Shown here: positions 33,901 through 45,255 of the stretch, piece after piece
Position numbering within the stretch: position 1 is the first letter of the stretch
How the letters are laid out: every line of letters starts with the position of its first letter
Source: Brasenia schreberi
Taxonomy: Eukaryota > Streptophyta > Magnoliopsida > Nymphaeales > Cabombaceae
DNA: 64,000 nt
Reading direction: 5' to 3'
Assembly (NCBI GenBank): GCA_036023115.1
Contig: JAYKKT010000041.1
Location: 5,109,501-5,173,500, forward strand
The notes under the pieces: generated by a model
Told to the model about the DNA's origin: nothing
The model's database searches: none
What the model saw: only the letters and a program-made list of their open reading frames with translations
Position numbers and translations under genes: made by a program

Positions 33901-36659
33901 ATAATGTAGCTCATGCTTTAATACTTGATCCTTCTTCATTGTAATATAAATGAGTGCGCATATAGACAATCAATATTAATAAAAATCTTATTCTAAAGGT
34001 ATTCGACCATTTAATTACAATTTCAAAATGAATAATAAAAAGATAAAAGTTTACAAAGGTGTGAGTCCTTCTGAGCTCAATGCCTTCTTGTCCTCCTAAC
34101 CAAGGGCTAGCTCCTCGTGCCACTTGAATGATCCTTCTCCATGTATCAGCTATTGCAACATGAACTAGGTGATCTCCTCCATAGCAAGGGCTGGCTCCAA
34201 GGGGTGCATACATTCCAATAATGCCATCCATCTCCAAGCTCCTTAGGGTGACGCAAAAAAAAGCTTGAAATAGAAAGGACCCATTTCTGATGTCCACATG
34301 ATTAATATTATGTGATTATGAAAATCAACATCTATGCATGAACCTAAATGCTTATATGTATAATATAAATTATAAATATATTATAATACAATATATTACA
34401 TACACAAATTTGTTGCAAAATAAACGATGAAGTGTAATAAGTTCTATCATATCAAATATGTATTGATCAACATCAAATTTAATCAAATCCTAACATGAAC
34501 TAACCAAGAGAAAACTATCATGTTGTAAGTCAACCATATGTCAGGAGATAAACCCTAATCATACAACTGACTAAGACATGGAGCTATATAATCAACATGT
34601 ATGGGGTGCCCTCTATTAGAATTCAGTTCATTATATTTCAAAGCTCCACTTGCTTTCTTTCAGATTTTCAACTCTATATAATCTTCCTCTAGGCTTAAAA
34701 CTTCTCAAAAATTCAGAAACACACCCATGCACTTTCAAAGTTGTACGTAGGCTTAGATTTAAACGTAAATTACATAAAGGAGTTTAGGGTCTCAAGTAAG
34801 AAAAAGTGTGGTGCTTGCAGATGCCTCTCTTTGGTACAATCAAATGACTTTGGTTGGTGGAAAAGAAGTAAACACTGAAACCATGAAGAATAGATAGAGA
34901 TATATTAGCTGAATTTCCCTTTCTCTTGTTACCTCATTGAAGATTCAATATTCTCTTGGATATTGCATGAAGCTCTTCATCGTAACGTAGTGTTGGGGCA
35001 TACAAAACCTCTTGAAAATGAAGTGAAAGCACTAAAGAAAGACTTGAACATATGTAACACATGAATAATGAGATGAAGATACCCCTAGTCTTGGAACCAA
35101 ATGTGAAAGCTCGTGATATCTCCCACATCTCATGTACACATAGGCATTTTGATAACCAATAAGACAACCTAGTTTGGTAGGAGAAGAACACTCTAAAAGG
35201 ACTGGAACCCATGCATGGTTTATAGTGCAAGACTTGATCATGCATGATATGTAATACAAGACTTGATCCATATGAAGAGGGTGTTGTGCATGACTTAGCT
35301 AGTGTTATATACTCACCTGACTAGGCAAAGATGTGACGTAGAGGGGCGTAGCCAGCATGTGCACATGTTGTGGTACTCAATAGTGGCATGCACAAACTTG
35401 ATAATGCAAGGCATATCTAGAACTTTTATCTTACATCGATTGGACAATTATTGGCTTAATAGTTCTCATTTTCGAAATGCATATGAAATTCTTTTAAAAA
35501 GTAATCTCTTTTTTATTTATACAACCTTTGAATAAAATCAATCCGTGGTTACAACTCCCTTTGTAAAGAATAAGAGAGATACTATATATTAATATCCTTG
35601 AACCAACAAATTCTTATTCTCTTGATTTCAAACAGATTGAGAAAGGTAGGTACATGCCCTTGATTTATGCAAAGATGCAATCTATCCCTAAAAGCATAGA
35701 TCCACTCACTAGAAGAACTCACTGCTACAACTTCTTATAGAACTCAATCTAAATCTAACCAACCCAAAAAGACAAGGGGCTAATTTGTTTGGCTCCCTTT
35801 TGGATCATCTTGAAAGGTTTGAACTTGAACTTTGTTTCTTGGAACTTGAATTTGCATGTTTTTAGAACTCAACCTAGATCTACCCATCACATAGCAGGGT
35901 GCCTTTTCTTTTTCTTTGGCTTTTTGGACTTTGCTTTCAACTTTTGAACTTCAGATAATTGTCTATCTAGGGTTAGGCACAACTCTTGACATCCCTTATC
36001 TAAACTCTTTTCCAACTACAACCCTCTAACACTTTCTTTTTAACATAACTCGCATTATGATAATCTTGCATGGCTGCTCACAACTTGGGCAAACAAAGTA
36101 AAAATACCTTGTTATGTGTTTGTGCACCCAAGGTTTTAAGAATATTTCATTGTCTTAATATAGAACATGAACACATGTATAACTCGTCAATATGCATGAA
36201 ATGTAAAAGAACAAGTCCTCTTGGCACTTAGGAACCCTAACGTGGAGAATGGAGTTTACCTTATCTCTAGAATTTCTTAGAAAAATAACATGGAGTCAGG
36301 TGATTCATATGAACAATGCTATTCAAAGAGGAGATAATTTAAGAAGATAGCCTTTTTCAAAATCAAATGCAATGACCTATCAAATTTCAAAAGGAATTAT
36401 TTAAGAAAATATAGATGAAAGACATGAAGGGTAGTGCTTCTTCAAATGGCACACATTGATTGAGTACTATATCTCGATACTATCAAGACTAGAGTTCATA
36501 TGAATTACCTGGGATGACACCCTTTACCATATAAGGGGCCTCTAGATAGGGATGCCACTTTCTTGTTGGGTAAGGATGCATGACTTTAAGCATTAAATAC
36601 TAACTTTGAACTTTTGTTTTAAAATATGCTTTGCATAATACCTAACACTCGATGCTTAT
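33901..36659. other. Decayed repeat DNA, possible gypsy LTR
   Basis: No gene was recognised. It lies on the 3' side of the Gypsy-2 integrase remnant, where that element's 3' LTR would be expected. A CTTTTTCTTTGGC-rich tract near 35905-35935 resembles one at 42540-42610. No LTR boundary could be set. Confidence 0.35.
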
Positions 36660-38363
36660 ATGATTGCGCGTGTTCAACAACAAGGAACCTTCTCATTTAA
36701 GAGGTCCAACTTAGGTAGCCGTATCTGGTGTTATCTCAAAAGAGGTGGCCATGCACAATGAGCATAATTTTACTTGGATTGAAAGCATAACCTCTCTACC
36801 ATATACCAACTCAAAGGGAGTGACAATGGAAGGAAGTCTCATATGGCTACAATGTATCATGCAACTTGTTATGCCATGCTCTACCTTGACTAATGGTTTT
36901 CTCACCGATACTTATCATGGTTCGGTTGATTGCCTCGACTAGGCTATTATCTTGTAGATAGTACAATGATAAAAAAATCTTGGTATTTGACATATCTTAC
37001 AAAACCTCTTGTTCTATAAATGGATCTAGTTTAGGTACTCGAAACCAACATATGATATTTCTCTTAATGAATGAGATTATTTGCAACCTTAGAACTCTAG
37101 ACAAGGATAAGGCCTCAACCCACTCAATGAAATACAAGTGGCATCTAGGATATACATATGATCATTGGATGCATGAGGACATGAGTTCAATCACATCAAA
37201 CACCCATATGGAGAAGGGTCATGGGTTCACTGTTGGATGCAACTAGATGTGAGGTTATGAATGATATAACCATGAATTTGACACTCAATGCTTCACATGT
37301 CAATGACAATCAAGACTCGGTGTATATCTAGCATGAAGTACCTTCTTTCTTATCATTTGTGCATCGAAATGATCACAACAATCTCTCTCATGTCACCCTC
37401 ACGATGAGATCAACCTCGGCTCTATCAGTGCACCTAAAAAGGACACTAGAGAAACATTTCCTTGAAGAAGGTACTCACTTGACAACTTCCTAATCACTTT
37501 CCTAACTCTATCAATTGCATACTTAAGGAACTCTCCAAACTCAACAAAGGTTTGAATGTCATAGAACCATGGTCCGACATCATCTTGAAGCACAACTTGA
37601 CATAAGTTGCTCTTTATAGCTCATAACTCAAGTGGTTGAATCCAACCTATGAACCTCTATGAATCAAGTGCAAAGATCAGTTTCCATAGCGAGGAAAAAA
37701 GCTACATTAGTCAATCTATCAGTAAATTGATTTTCTTGTCTCCCCATGTATTATAATATGTAATGGTGAAAGTGTCAGACTGACTTATGCAAGTTGCTTA
37801 ATAAGGAGAGTTTTTCATGTCCAATTTGTCATTCATTGGTTACTTGGTTGATCACAAGTAGAGAATAGGCATAAGCATCAACTTTCCTAGCTCTTAGACT
37901 CAAGAGGAATCTTAGACCTTCAATTATACTATTGCGACGTGCAAATCGAACCTAAATGACAATGAGATGTCACTACTATGGAGAGACTAGGATGATTCCT
38001 ACACATGCCCCTCTACGACTCTTAGTTGCATCAAAGTACATATTTCATACTTTAACAATCTCATCATTGTGAAGAGTACTAGTCCTGTGTTTGTCTAGTA
38101 TTTGCTCATTAGGAAAGTCATCATATACTGGGTGATTAGCTTCTCAAATAGGTGTTTTATTGGGTCTAAGCAAGATACATATGCCTCACAACAGATCACG
38201 TAGTGGTGCAACTTTTAGGTTATCCACACTAATGCTAGACATGTCTTTTCTAAATAATTATATTTTTGCTTATATCAACCCATGATATTAAATATGCAGT
38301 ATATGACCAACTTGTCCTTTCCATCTTCTATATATTGGGCAAGTAGCATGCCTGGGTAGATTC
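36660..38363 (-). pseudogene. Gypsy-2: Tat-like RNase H and integrase remnant
   Basis: In element order (right to left): the end of RT/start of RNase H with MLLAQYIEDGKDKLVIY and YLEKTCLALVWI (38140-38345); an archaeal-type RNase H with MYFDATKSRRGACVGIILVS and AYSLLVINQVTNEWQIGHEK (37780-38055); and the integrase end with DNSLVEAINRTMISIGEKT and TPFELVYGREVMLSIQVKL (36740-36960). This order and the extra RNase H fit the Tat/Athila side of gypsy. Many stops are present. The right end is cut at the LTR element starting at 38364. Confidence 0.75.
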
Positions 38364-38702
38364 TGTTGAAGAATATGAGTTTAAGTCAGTTTTAGTAAGG
38401 TTGATGTTTTAAGATAGTAAATTTGATGTTTTAGGTATTATTGTAATTGTCCGAAGTCGTAAGGGCATTTTGGTAATTTTCTATACTAGGAGTATTTTGG
38501 TTATTTTATGTTTTACAGCTCCTTATATAAGGGTTGATAGGTTGTATTAGGGTTTAAGTTGTTGTGATTAAGAAAGAGAGAGAAAGAGAGGGGGGCCTCC
38601 ATTGGAGGTTCGTCCCCTCCTCCGATCTCCATATTTTTCCTGTTCAATATCTCTTTATGTTTGTGATTTTCAATCTTTGCTGCGCAACCACATTTTTCAA
38701 CA
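38364..38702 (+). repeat. 5' LTR of the gene-carrying element
   Basis: 339 bp, aligning throughout with 41486-41812 apart from a GA-rich indel (agagagaaagagag) and scattered substitutions. Contains ccttatataagg, a palindromic TATA-like promoter box, at about 38521-38530. Confidence 0.9.
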
Positions 38703-38713
38703 TGGTATCAGAG
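38703..38713 (+). promoter_or_regulatory. Primer binding site of the gene-carrying element
   Basis: TGGTATCAGAG, exact complement to the 3' end of plant initiator tRNA-Met, abutting the LTR end CAACA. Confidence 0.9.
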
Positions 38714-39069
38714 ATATACGATCAATGGGAGCAATGGCTGTGGAATACGTATTGGTTGCGGTTGCGTGTAAGCTCTCTTAAGGTTTTCATGGCCATCGTT
38801 GTTGCTCGTATCGGAGTCGTTCCGGATCGTCTGGCGATGAGGTGTTAGACGAGCTTCATCTTCTGGGAACGACTCCATATTCTAGTGCATTTTTTTTCTG
38901 TTCGATTCATTCAATGCGGAGTTTGCGTCCAGGGGATTGTTTTCTGCATTGGACTTTGACGGGGTCAAAAAATAAAAGGGCATATTTTTTATTTGACCTT
39001 CATTCTTATTAGCGTAAGAGTGACGTCGAGCCCTAATCGCGAGTAGGAGTTGGTGGTTGAGCAAAGGAA

Positions 39070-39219
39070 TGAGTTTGACAGTCACAGAACCAGTGATTGA
39101 GAAGCAAAAACCCTAGAATATGCCCATAAGTTGATGGAAGAAGGATCCGATGCGATGAAGAAATGGGACTATGCGTTGGTTATCAATCGGTTCAATCGTG
39201 CTCTTGAGATCAGAGTTGG
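39070..39219 (+). pseudogene. Captured NASP-like (histone chaperone) fragment
   Basis: The + strand reads VTEPVIEK, then after a shift KTLEYAHKLMEEGSDAMKK and FNRALEIRV. This corresponds to the first tetratricopeptide repeat of plant NASP/Sim3-type H3-H4 histone chaperones (pattern LMEEGS.A.K..DY..A...F.RALEIRV). Only about 40 residues remain. Immediately downstream the similarity is lost. The assignment rests on remembered family patterns and needs a search. Confidence 0.6.
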
Positions 39220-39414
39220 ATCGGGGCTTCTATCGCAAGGAAGATCACATGCTCTCTCGCTTCCTGCCTGCAGTTGAGTCGGAGAGGCTTCCTCTACACA
39301 AAACTCCCTCGTGCGTTAGAAGTAGACGCAGACACAGACGCAACAGGCTTTTAAAAATGGTGGAACCCCAACTACTGAGATCCACGAACAATCTCCACCT
39401 GCAAACCCAAACAA

Positions 39415-39717
39415 ATGGGAAGCATCCTCAAGGCCAAAGAGTCCCCAAGAATTCAAAAGACGGTGTTCCTTTTGGCACTCATCGCCAAGGCGGTCGTGGG
39501 TGTTCTATTTCTGTTTGTGGACGTGCATGCCGTGCTTCGAGCTGTTGTTGAGTGGATGATGGAATTACGCTTTCTTCCGTCCAGAAGCTTTCGGCTTGTG
39601 TTATGCGTACTGAACATGATTGTTTCCCTCCTCGTCTCGCATTGTAACCCTAGCCCTTCCCGACAACATGATGATGGGGACTGCAGATGTATGTCAAAGG
39701 GAGTGCAGAATCGTTAG
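39415..39717 (+). pseudogene. Unidentified frame with hydrophobic segment, inside the element
   Basis: A 100-codon open frame. Residues about 17-50 are strongly hydrophobic (TVFLLALIAKAVVGVLFLF, then VDVHAVLRAVVEWMM), suggesting one or two membrane spans, followed by a second hydrophobic stretch LVLCVLNMIVSLLVS. It is not recognised. It could be a captured gene piece or chance; other frames of the same stretch are also open for shorter distances. Confidence 0.35.
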
Positions 39718-39914
39718 CACAAGTAGTCATACCAGGATTTAAAAAAAAAAAAAAAAGAGCAGCAACCAACGTTAGAATACGAAGGAGAAAGTGAAGAAGT
39801 CGAAGAATCTGATGAGGAATAAACAGTCAAAAGATGAGAACAAGAGTAATGAGCTAAAAAGCGCGAAGAAATTGAAGAAAGCGATGGATAATCCAAATTC
39901 TGGGCCTTCTGCAT

Positions 39915-40043
39915 GATTTGACAAGGGCACAAGCTGAAAATCAGCCGATACCTCTCTTGAGGGCAGACGTAGATGGTTTAAGGCAGGAACTTTCTTGGGC
40001 CAGGATGGCATTTGAGGTAGAGAAGAAGGCAAATATCAACATC
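39915..40043 (+). pseudogene. Captured FLX-like coiled-coil fragment
   Basis: Reads [42 protein letters not shown]. This matches the pattern of plant FLX/FLX-like proteins (FLC expressor family): a coiled coil with LRA(D/E)(I/V)xGLRQE followed by ARxAxExEKKA. Family members help regulate flowering-time genes. The frame runs without a stop into the PPR-like segment, making a fused open frame to 40148. Confidence 0.6.
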
Positions 40044-40413
40044 AAGCTCTTTGAGGATGGTCTGAAATGTTTCAGAGAAGCCATAGAGGTGGATGTGAAA
40101 TTGGAACCCCTTTGTGTGCATTGGCTGATTTCCGGGCAACTAAGATGATTCATGGTTTGTTGGAGAAGAAGGGCACCGGTATAAGTATGAATGTTTGGAG
40201 CGCTTTGATTGATAGCTATATGAAGTTTGAGATTGCAGGCCAAAATTTTAGTAGGAAAGATGTAGCGGCATGGACTACTATTATTGCTGGCTTTGCAAAC
40301 TCCGGTTACTCTAAGGAGGCCTTGTCTTATTTTTGATAATATGATGAAGGTTGTTGTTAATCCAAATGAGGTTACATTGACCACCGCATTATCGGCTTGT
40401 GCAAGCAGGTATG
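40044..40413 (+). pseudogene. Captured pentatricopeptide-repeat (PPR) fragment
   Basis: Across three frames the + strand gives [72 protein letters not shown] and VNPNEVTLTTALSACAS. These are consecutive PPR motifs of the PLS type (…WNALIDMYxKCG…, D…SWTTxIAGxxxxGxxxEAL…, PNxVTxxxxLSAC). Plant PPR proteins bind organellar RNA. Two frameshifts and a missing stretch after YMKF show it is a fragment. Confidence 0.75.
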
Positions 40414-40640
40414 CAGGCCAAGAGCCCCGTGACTACTATCTAGCTACAGGGGACAATCTTTCTGGTGATCGCTACGGTGGTTCAGATATGTATCCACATA
40501 ATGTGTATGACAAGGGCTATAAAGGGATGTTGCCGAAAGCCCGAAAGCAAACCGGGAGAAATGGCAGGAGCTCTCCACTCATGAATGATAATGAGCGCAA
40601 CCCCTTAGATGATGATCATGGTGTCTCTCCTGCACATTAA
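40409..40640 (+). pseudogene. Unidentified frame tail
   Basis: Follows the PPR piece in frame: YAGQEPRDYYLATGDN, GDRYGGSDMYPHNVYDKGYK, ending DDDHGVSPAH at a TAA (40638). Rich in Tyr, Gly and Asp. No family was recognised; it could be a fourth captured piece. Confidence 0.4.
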
Positions 40641-40800
40641 ATGTTTGAGTAAATGTTCAAAAGAGAATGTTACCTGCACATTAATTGTTTGATGAAATGT
40701 CTAAGAGAAATGTTCACCTGCATATCAAGTGTTTGATTATATACCTAAGAGAGAAGTTTACCTGCACGAAAAGTGTTTATTAAAATGTTCAAGAGGGCTG
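40629..40800. repeat. 44-bp tandem repeat, about 3.9 copies
   Basis: Units begin cctgca at 40629, 40673, 40717 and 40761, each 44 bp and sharing tgtttga...taagagaa. The repeat starts in the last codons of the preceding frame. Confidence 0.9.
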
Positions 40801-41470
40801 AAAATTCAGAGAAAAACTTTGAAGAAGGTATGAAGTAGAAGTGATGATTTCTTCATTGAAAAAACAACTGAATGGAAATAGAAGGAAAGATGAAATGCAC
40901 AAAATCAATCTTGTTTCACTACATATGCATGAAAAATCAAATCATAGAAGAGGCTAGAGGAATTTGATGGTATGGAATGTAGCAGTATCACCAAGAAACA
41001 TGAAAGTTAAAACCTTGAGTTGCTGAAGTAAACAGCCAGGAGGACTGACAAAGCGGTTGCAGTTACCATGTAAAGGGGTGCAAACCGACTAATATAAGGA
41101 GATATCTGTATTCTACTATTTGAGTGGTAGAGAGAGGGCACTCAACCAACACACCGGTTGCAGCCACCATGTGAAGGGGCGCAGGAAAAGTCATGTGAAG
41201 TGTGTATGGTGGAGTAGTACCTCCTATCACAAAAGATCAGCTTTCTCAAGAGAAGAAAAAATATGACTTTTGAAGTGTAGATGTTGAATCACTTTATAGA
41301 AAAGAAGAAAGAGAGAGGGAGCAACCGACACCCATAGAAGGGTCGTGTGCTACCTATATGTTCTTGATTGTTCAAGTTGTTTTACAGAAGCCTCGAAGAG
41401 ATCGCTCGTGCACTTGTGGTGAAGAAATGACCAATTTTTGGTAAGTTTGGAGTTTGAAGTATCTCACTCC

Positions 41471-41485
41471 CAACTTGAGGGGGGG
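41471..41485 (+). promoter_or_regulatory. Polypurine tract of the gene-carrying element
   Basis: caacttgaggggggg directly before the 3' LTR TGTTGAA. Confidence 0.88.
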
Positions 41486-41812
41486 TGTTGAAGAATATGA
41501 GTTTGAGTCAGTTTTAGTAATGTTGATGTTTTAGGATAGTAAATTTGATGTTTTAGGTATTATTGTAATTGTTCGAAGTCGTAAGGGCATTTTGGTAATT
41601 TTCTGTACTAGGGGTATTTTGGTCATTTTATGTTTTATAACTCCTTATATAAGGGTTGATAGGTTGTATTAGGGTTTAAGTTGTTGTGATTAAGAAAGAG
41701 GGGGGGCTTCATTGGATGTCCACTCCTTCCTCTGATCTCCATATTTTTCTGCTTCAATGTCTCTTTATGTTTGTGATTTTCAATCTCCATTGCACAACCA
41801 CATTTTCCAACA
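41486..41812 (+). repeat. 3' LTR of the gene-carrying element
   Basis: 327 bp, ending CATTTTCCAACA. It aligns with the 5' LTR and is followed by tattc, a near-match to gattc on the other side. Confidence 0.9.
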
Positions 41813-44800
41813 TATTCATGTATAAATAATGTATGTATGCCATGAAGATGCATCACATGACTATAAATATGCATGACATGATATCAAATGCCAGCGAATA
41901 TAACTCAAAATAAAATGCCCCAACTTATAAGAAAATGCATGTATATTATAAAATTCACCATGAACATGATATGATTCAAATATGCTCAATTCTAGAAGGT
42001 TTGACCTTGAAATGTTGAGGGGCAACTAATACCCCTATTGAGTATCATCATGGAGATTATGCATTTTAGTATAAGCTATAAATAAAGAAAAGTTAAATCT
42101 TCTAATCTAGGTACTAAGACAAGGGCAATCCCGCAAGTCATTTATAGGTGATCATAGCTCATGAGTTAGTTTCTAAAAATGATAAATATATTTTTGGAAA
42201 ACCTATTTTTGTCATAGATTACTTCCAATATCATTCTAACTTAACTCCCACAAAATAGAGGACGAAGACAATAGCAATCTTTATAATGAAAATTTTATTT
42301 TTCAAAATGCCTGAAATAACCTAATAACCCACATACAAATAAAAAAGCTAGGACTCTTAACCTCATGTGGAGGTTAGATCCGTCCTCAAATGTAATAAAT
42401 TTTCAAGATTTGAATTACATTGAAACATAATTTTTCAAACACAAGGAGATTTAAGAAATTATTGAATCCCTTTTAAACGGTCCCGAGTATACACAAACAT
42501 GATATCTCAAAAGGAAGCAATGAATAGAGCTTTAGCTTTTCTTTCCTTTTCTTTTTTGAGACTTTGACTCTTTTGCACTTTTCCTTTTTCTGGGTCTTTT
42601 GGCCTTTCACTTTTTTAGAATATAGCATTGCAGCACATGTATGGAATGGATACATCAATGGAGTAAAAGTATACTTAAAATTTTAATACACCACATAGAA
42701 ACACTACAACATTGGACAAGGAGGTAAGAAGACACTAACCGGTCTATAAGCTAAGATATCCCAAGGATAAATCATTTCAGTATTTTGAAAACCAAGATAG
42801 TATTACCAAAATATAGATATTGATAATTTCTTAGACTTTTTCAAGATCGAAAATCAAGTGAAAATGGTTTGTTAAAAAGGATTTAATTTAAAGTAGTTCA
42901 AAACAAATCAAAGTCCATATTTTTGAAATCAAATCCCAAAGCATAAGTAGATAAAATAGTGTAATCATGTTAAAATATCAAAAACTAATTATAAATGCAA
43001 GTCAAGATCCAATAAATATAATGAATAACATTTTTTTAAATATTGGATATTTATAGAGTCTGACAAATCTCAACATGAGTAAGCCACTAGAGTAATGTAA
43101 TCAAATAATAAATCACTTGCTAAAATTTTATTATAGGTAGACACAAACATAGGTAGATTTACTAGATGAATATAGACACTAATGATTAGATGAATCCAAA
43201 ACTATTGTAGGAACAAGTGTCAAAGTAATGATAAGTATATATGCATGAGAGGTATAAAACTAGTAGTATATGCCAAAACATATGATATCAAAAGCTCATA
43301 AAAATACTACTATCTATGTTATGGCAAACAACTATACTAAAGTAGTAAGTGCAATGAGTAGACAACTACACAGAGATAAATGACAATAGGTATGTAAAGA
43401 TAACTAAAGACACATGATAATGAAACTACATATGAAGAAGAAATACACGAGACACATGGAAACGCCATATGATCCAATACATAAAGACATATGCATAACG
43501 TATCGTTAGATAAGATGCATGATGGTAATGAAAGCATGAATTGATAACAAATTAGATGCATGAACATCAGCAGATGTAGATACGTGAAAAGGTCAAATAT
43601 ATGAACGTAAAAGATATAAAAATGAAAATATATAGATACATAAGCAAGAAAAGATGTAAGTCCAAGATGCATGAATAGAAAAGGATACAAAATACATAAA
43701 CACAAGAAGATATAGATGTATGAAAAGAAGAAAATGCAAATGCATGAACATGAGAAGATGCATATTCATGAGTAGGAGAAGATGAAAATGTATGAGTGAC
43801 CATGAATTCTATGAAGTTTCCTCCTACCAGCTAAAGGGTTTTTCTAAGGCTTGACCATATCTAGGAAGGATCACTCTTAGAATTTCCTAGATGACTTAGG
43901 GACTCCAAGGAGAAAAAAGAAATTGATATACTTGTGGGGTTTTGGTTTTCAATTTTTTTAGATTTTTGGAATAATAATGTATAAGACTAGTAGGATCAAA
44001 GGATGTACCTAGTGGCATCTGAAAGAAGGGTTAGGACCAAGGTGGCTCTAAAAGAGTGGGAGCATAAAAAGTGAATAATTGAGGAACTATAGGTGTATGC
44101 CATGGACTAAAAAAATGATGATAAGAATAATGAGAGATCCATGACACAAGGACAAGATCAACTTAAGGTAAGGTATGTCCTAACACCCATGTGAAAGGAT
44201 CAAAGAGAGATAGGTCTAAGGGCATAGTGGAACCTAAGAGTAGATTACAAGAGGAGATTTGACTAGACAAGGTAACCAAGAGAGAGGGCAAATATGTTTG
44301 TCCCAATAGGAGGGATAGAGGAGAGGTCAAAGTTTGACCTAGTAGGCACACCTAAGAGATGATCATAATTTGACTATGGAGGATTGTACTCAATGATGGG
44401 AATTACAAGCTCATCCACTCTCACATATACTCTAGTCTCGAGTGATAGATCCATGTTATCACATGGTGATAATATGCTCATGAACCTAAAGGATAAAAGA
44501 GAGGAAGATGACACACTAGGAGATAAACTCTAAGAAGGTAGAGACTTTAAGAGTAAGACCTGATTGGAAGAAGGTATGTCTAGAGGGAGATGACTAAGTT
44601 CATCTACTGCCTAACTGAAGAAGAGAGAATGAAACTAGGTCCATTTGTCTCAGATGAGTGAGTGAAAGGATAGTAGCCATTGAGGTCAATATAATCAAGC
44701 TCTATAAGCTTTCCCTAAGGATGGTGAAAAGGGTATTGGACTTGGATACTTAGGGGATCTAGAGGGTGAAGATGCAAGTATAGGTGAATACAAAAGGTAC

Positions 44801-45095
44801 TCAACCTATGACAAAGAGAGTAGGGCCCCAAAATATGGGTGTCCAAATAGTTCTAGAGTCGCATTTGCTTTTGTAAGTGACCTAGGAGGGACAATGCATC
44901 GTGGAGTTCTAAAGAGTGAATGAGATACCTGAGGGATAAATAGGATAGAAGATCCTAACTAAGATTAAGCAGGAACTGGAGAACATAAAGACTGGGTGTG
45001 TGACTGTAGAAGGGATCTTTATTGGTTGATCTTTGAGAACTTGCTTTGTCTCTTTCTCTATTCGACTTCTTTTGTATTGTGTGGAGTTGAAAAAG
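41813..45095. other. AT-rich decayed repeat DNA
   Basis: No gene was recognised. A CTTTT-rich tract (42530-42615) resembles 35900-35940. The 43500-43800 stretch repeats agatgcatgaa-like phrases and yields spurious Phe/His-rich minus-strand frames. The region may be the remains of a large gypsy element; this is inference only. Confidence 0.35.
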
Positions 45096-45255
45096 GTGGT
45101 CCACGGATGACTATTGGAGTAGATGGTTGAGACTTAGGTTTTCTTTTAATAACCAAATGAGTAAATGGTTGATATTTAGGTTTTCCTTTGATGACCACAA
45201 GAGTAAAAGATTGATTTATAAGCTTTCCTTTGATGACCACTTGAGTAAAAGGTTT
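45096..45255 (-). repeat. 42-bp coding-like tandem repeat
   Basis: Units start at 45138, 45180 and 45222 (period 42), plus a decayed unit to the left. On the minus strand the open frame 45058-45240 reads VVIKGKPKYQPFTH-type 14-residue repeats. A period divisible by three suggests it evolved as coding sequence, perhaps in the linker between gypsy gag and RT, but no family match was made. Confidence 0.6.

Larger units (their letters stand above)
38364..41812 (+). mobile_element. Gene-carrying non-autonomous LTR retrotransposon
   Basis: A 3449-bp element with LTRs at 38364-38702 and 41486-41812, both TGTTGAA...CAACA. It has a perfect primer site TGGTATCAGAG right after the 5' LTR and a purine tract before the 3' LTR. 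The flanks gattc and tattc match at four of five bases, a probable 5-bp target duplication. The 2783-bp interior has no gag, protease, integrase or RT. Instead it carries segments that read like pieces of host proteins in the same orientation as the element: a NASP-like piece (39070-39219), a membrane-protein-like frame (39415-39717), an FLX-like coiled coil (39915-40043), a PPR segment (40044-40413), and an unidentified 70-residue tail. This fits retrotransposon-mediated gene capture; mobilisation would need another Copia's proteins. Confidence 0.88.

Noticed and set aside
36660..38363. Gypsy-2 and Gypsy-1 as one element
   Set aside because: Both are minus-strand, but the integrase of Gypsy-2 lies on the 5' side of the Gypsy-1 protease, so the order is wrong for a single element.
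43337..43803. Minus-strand Phe/His-rich open frames as genes
   Set aside because: They come from low-complexity agatgcatgaa-type DNA and have no domain or conserved pattern.
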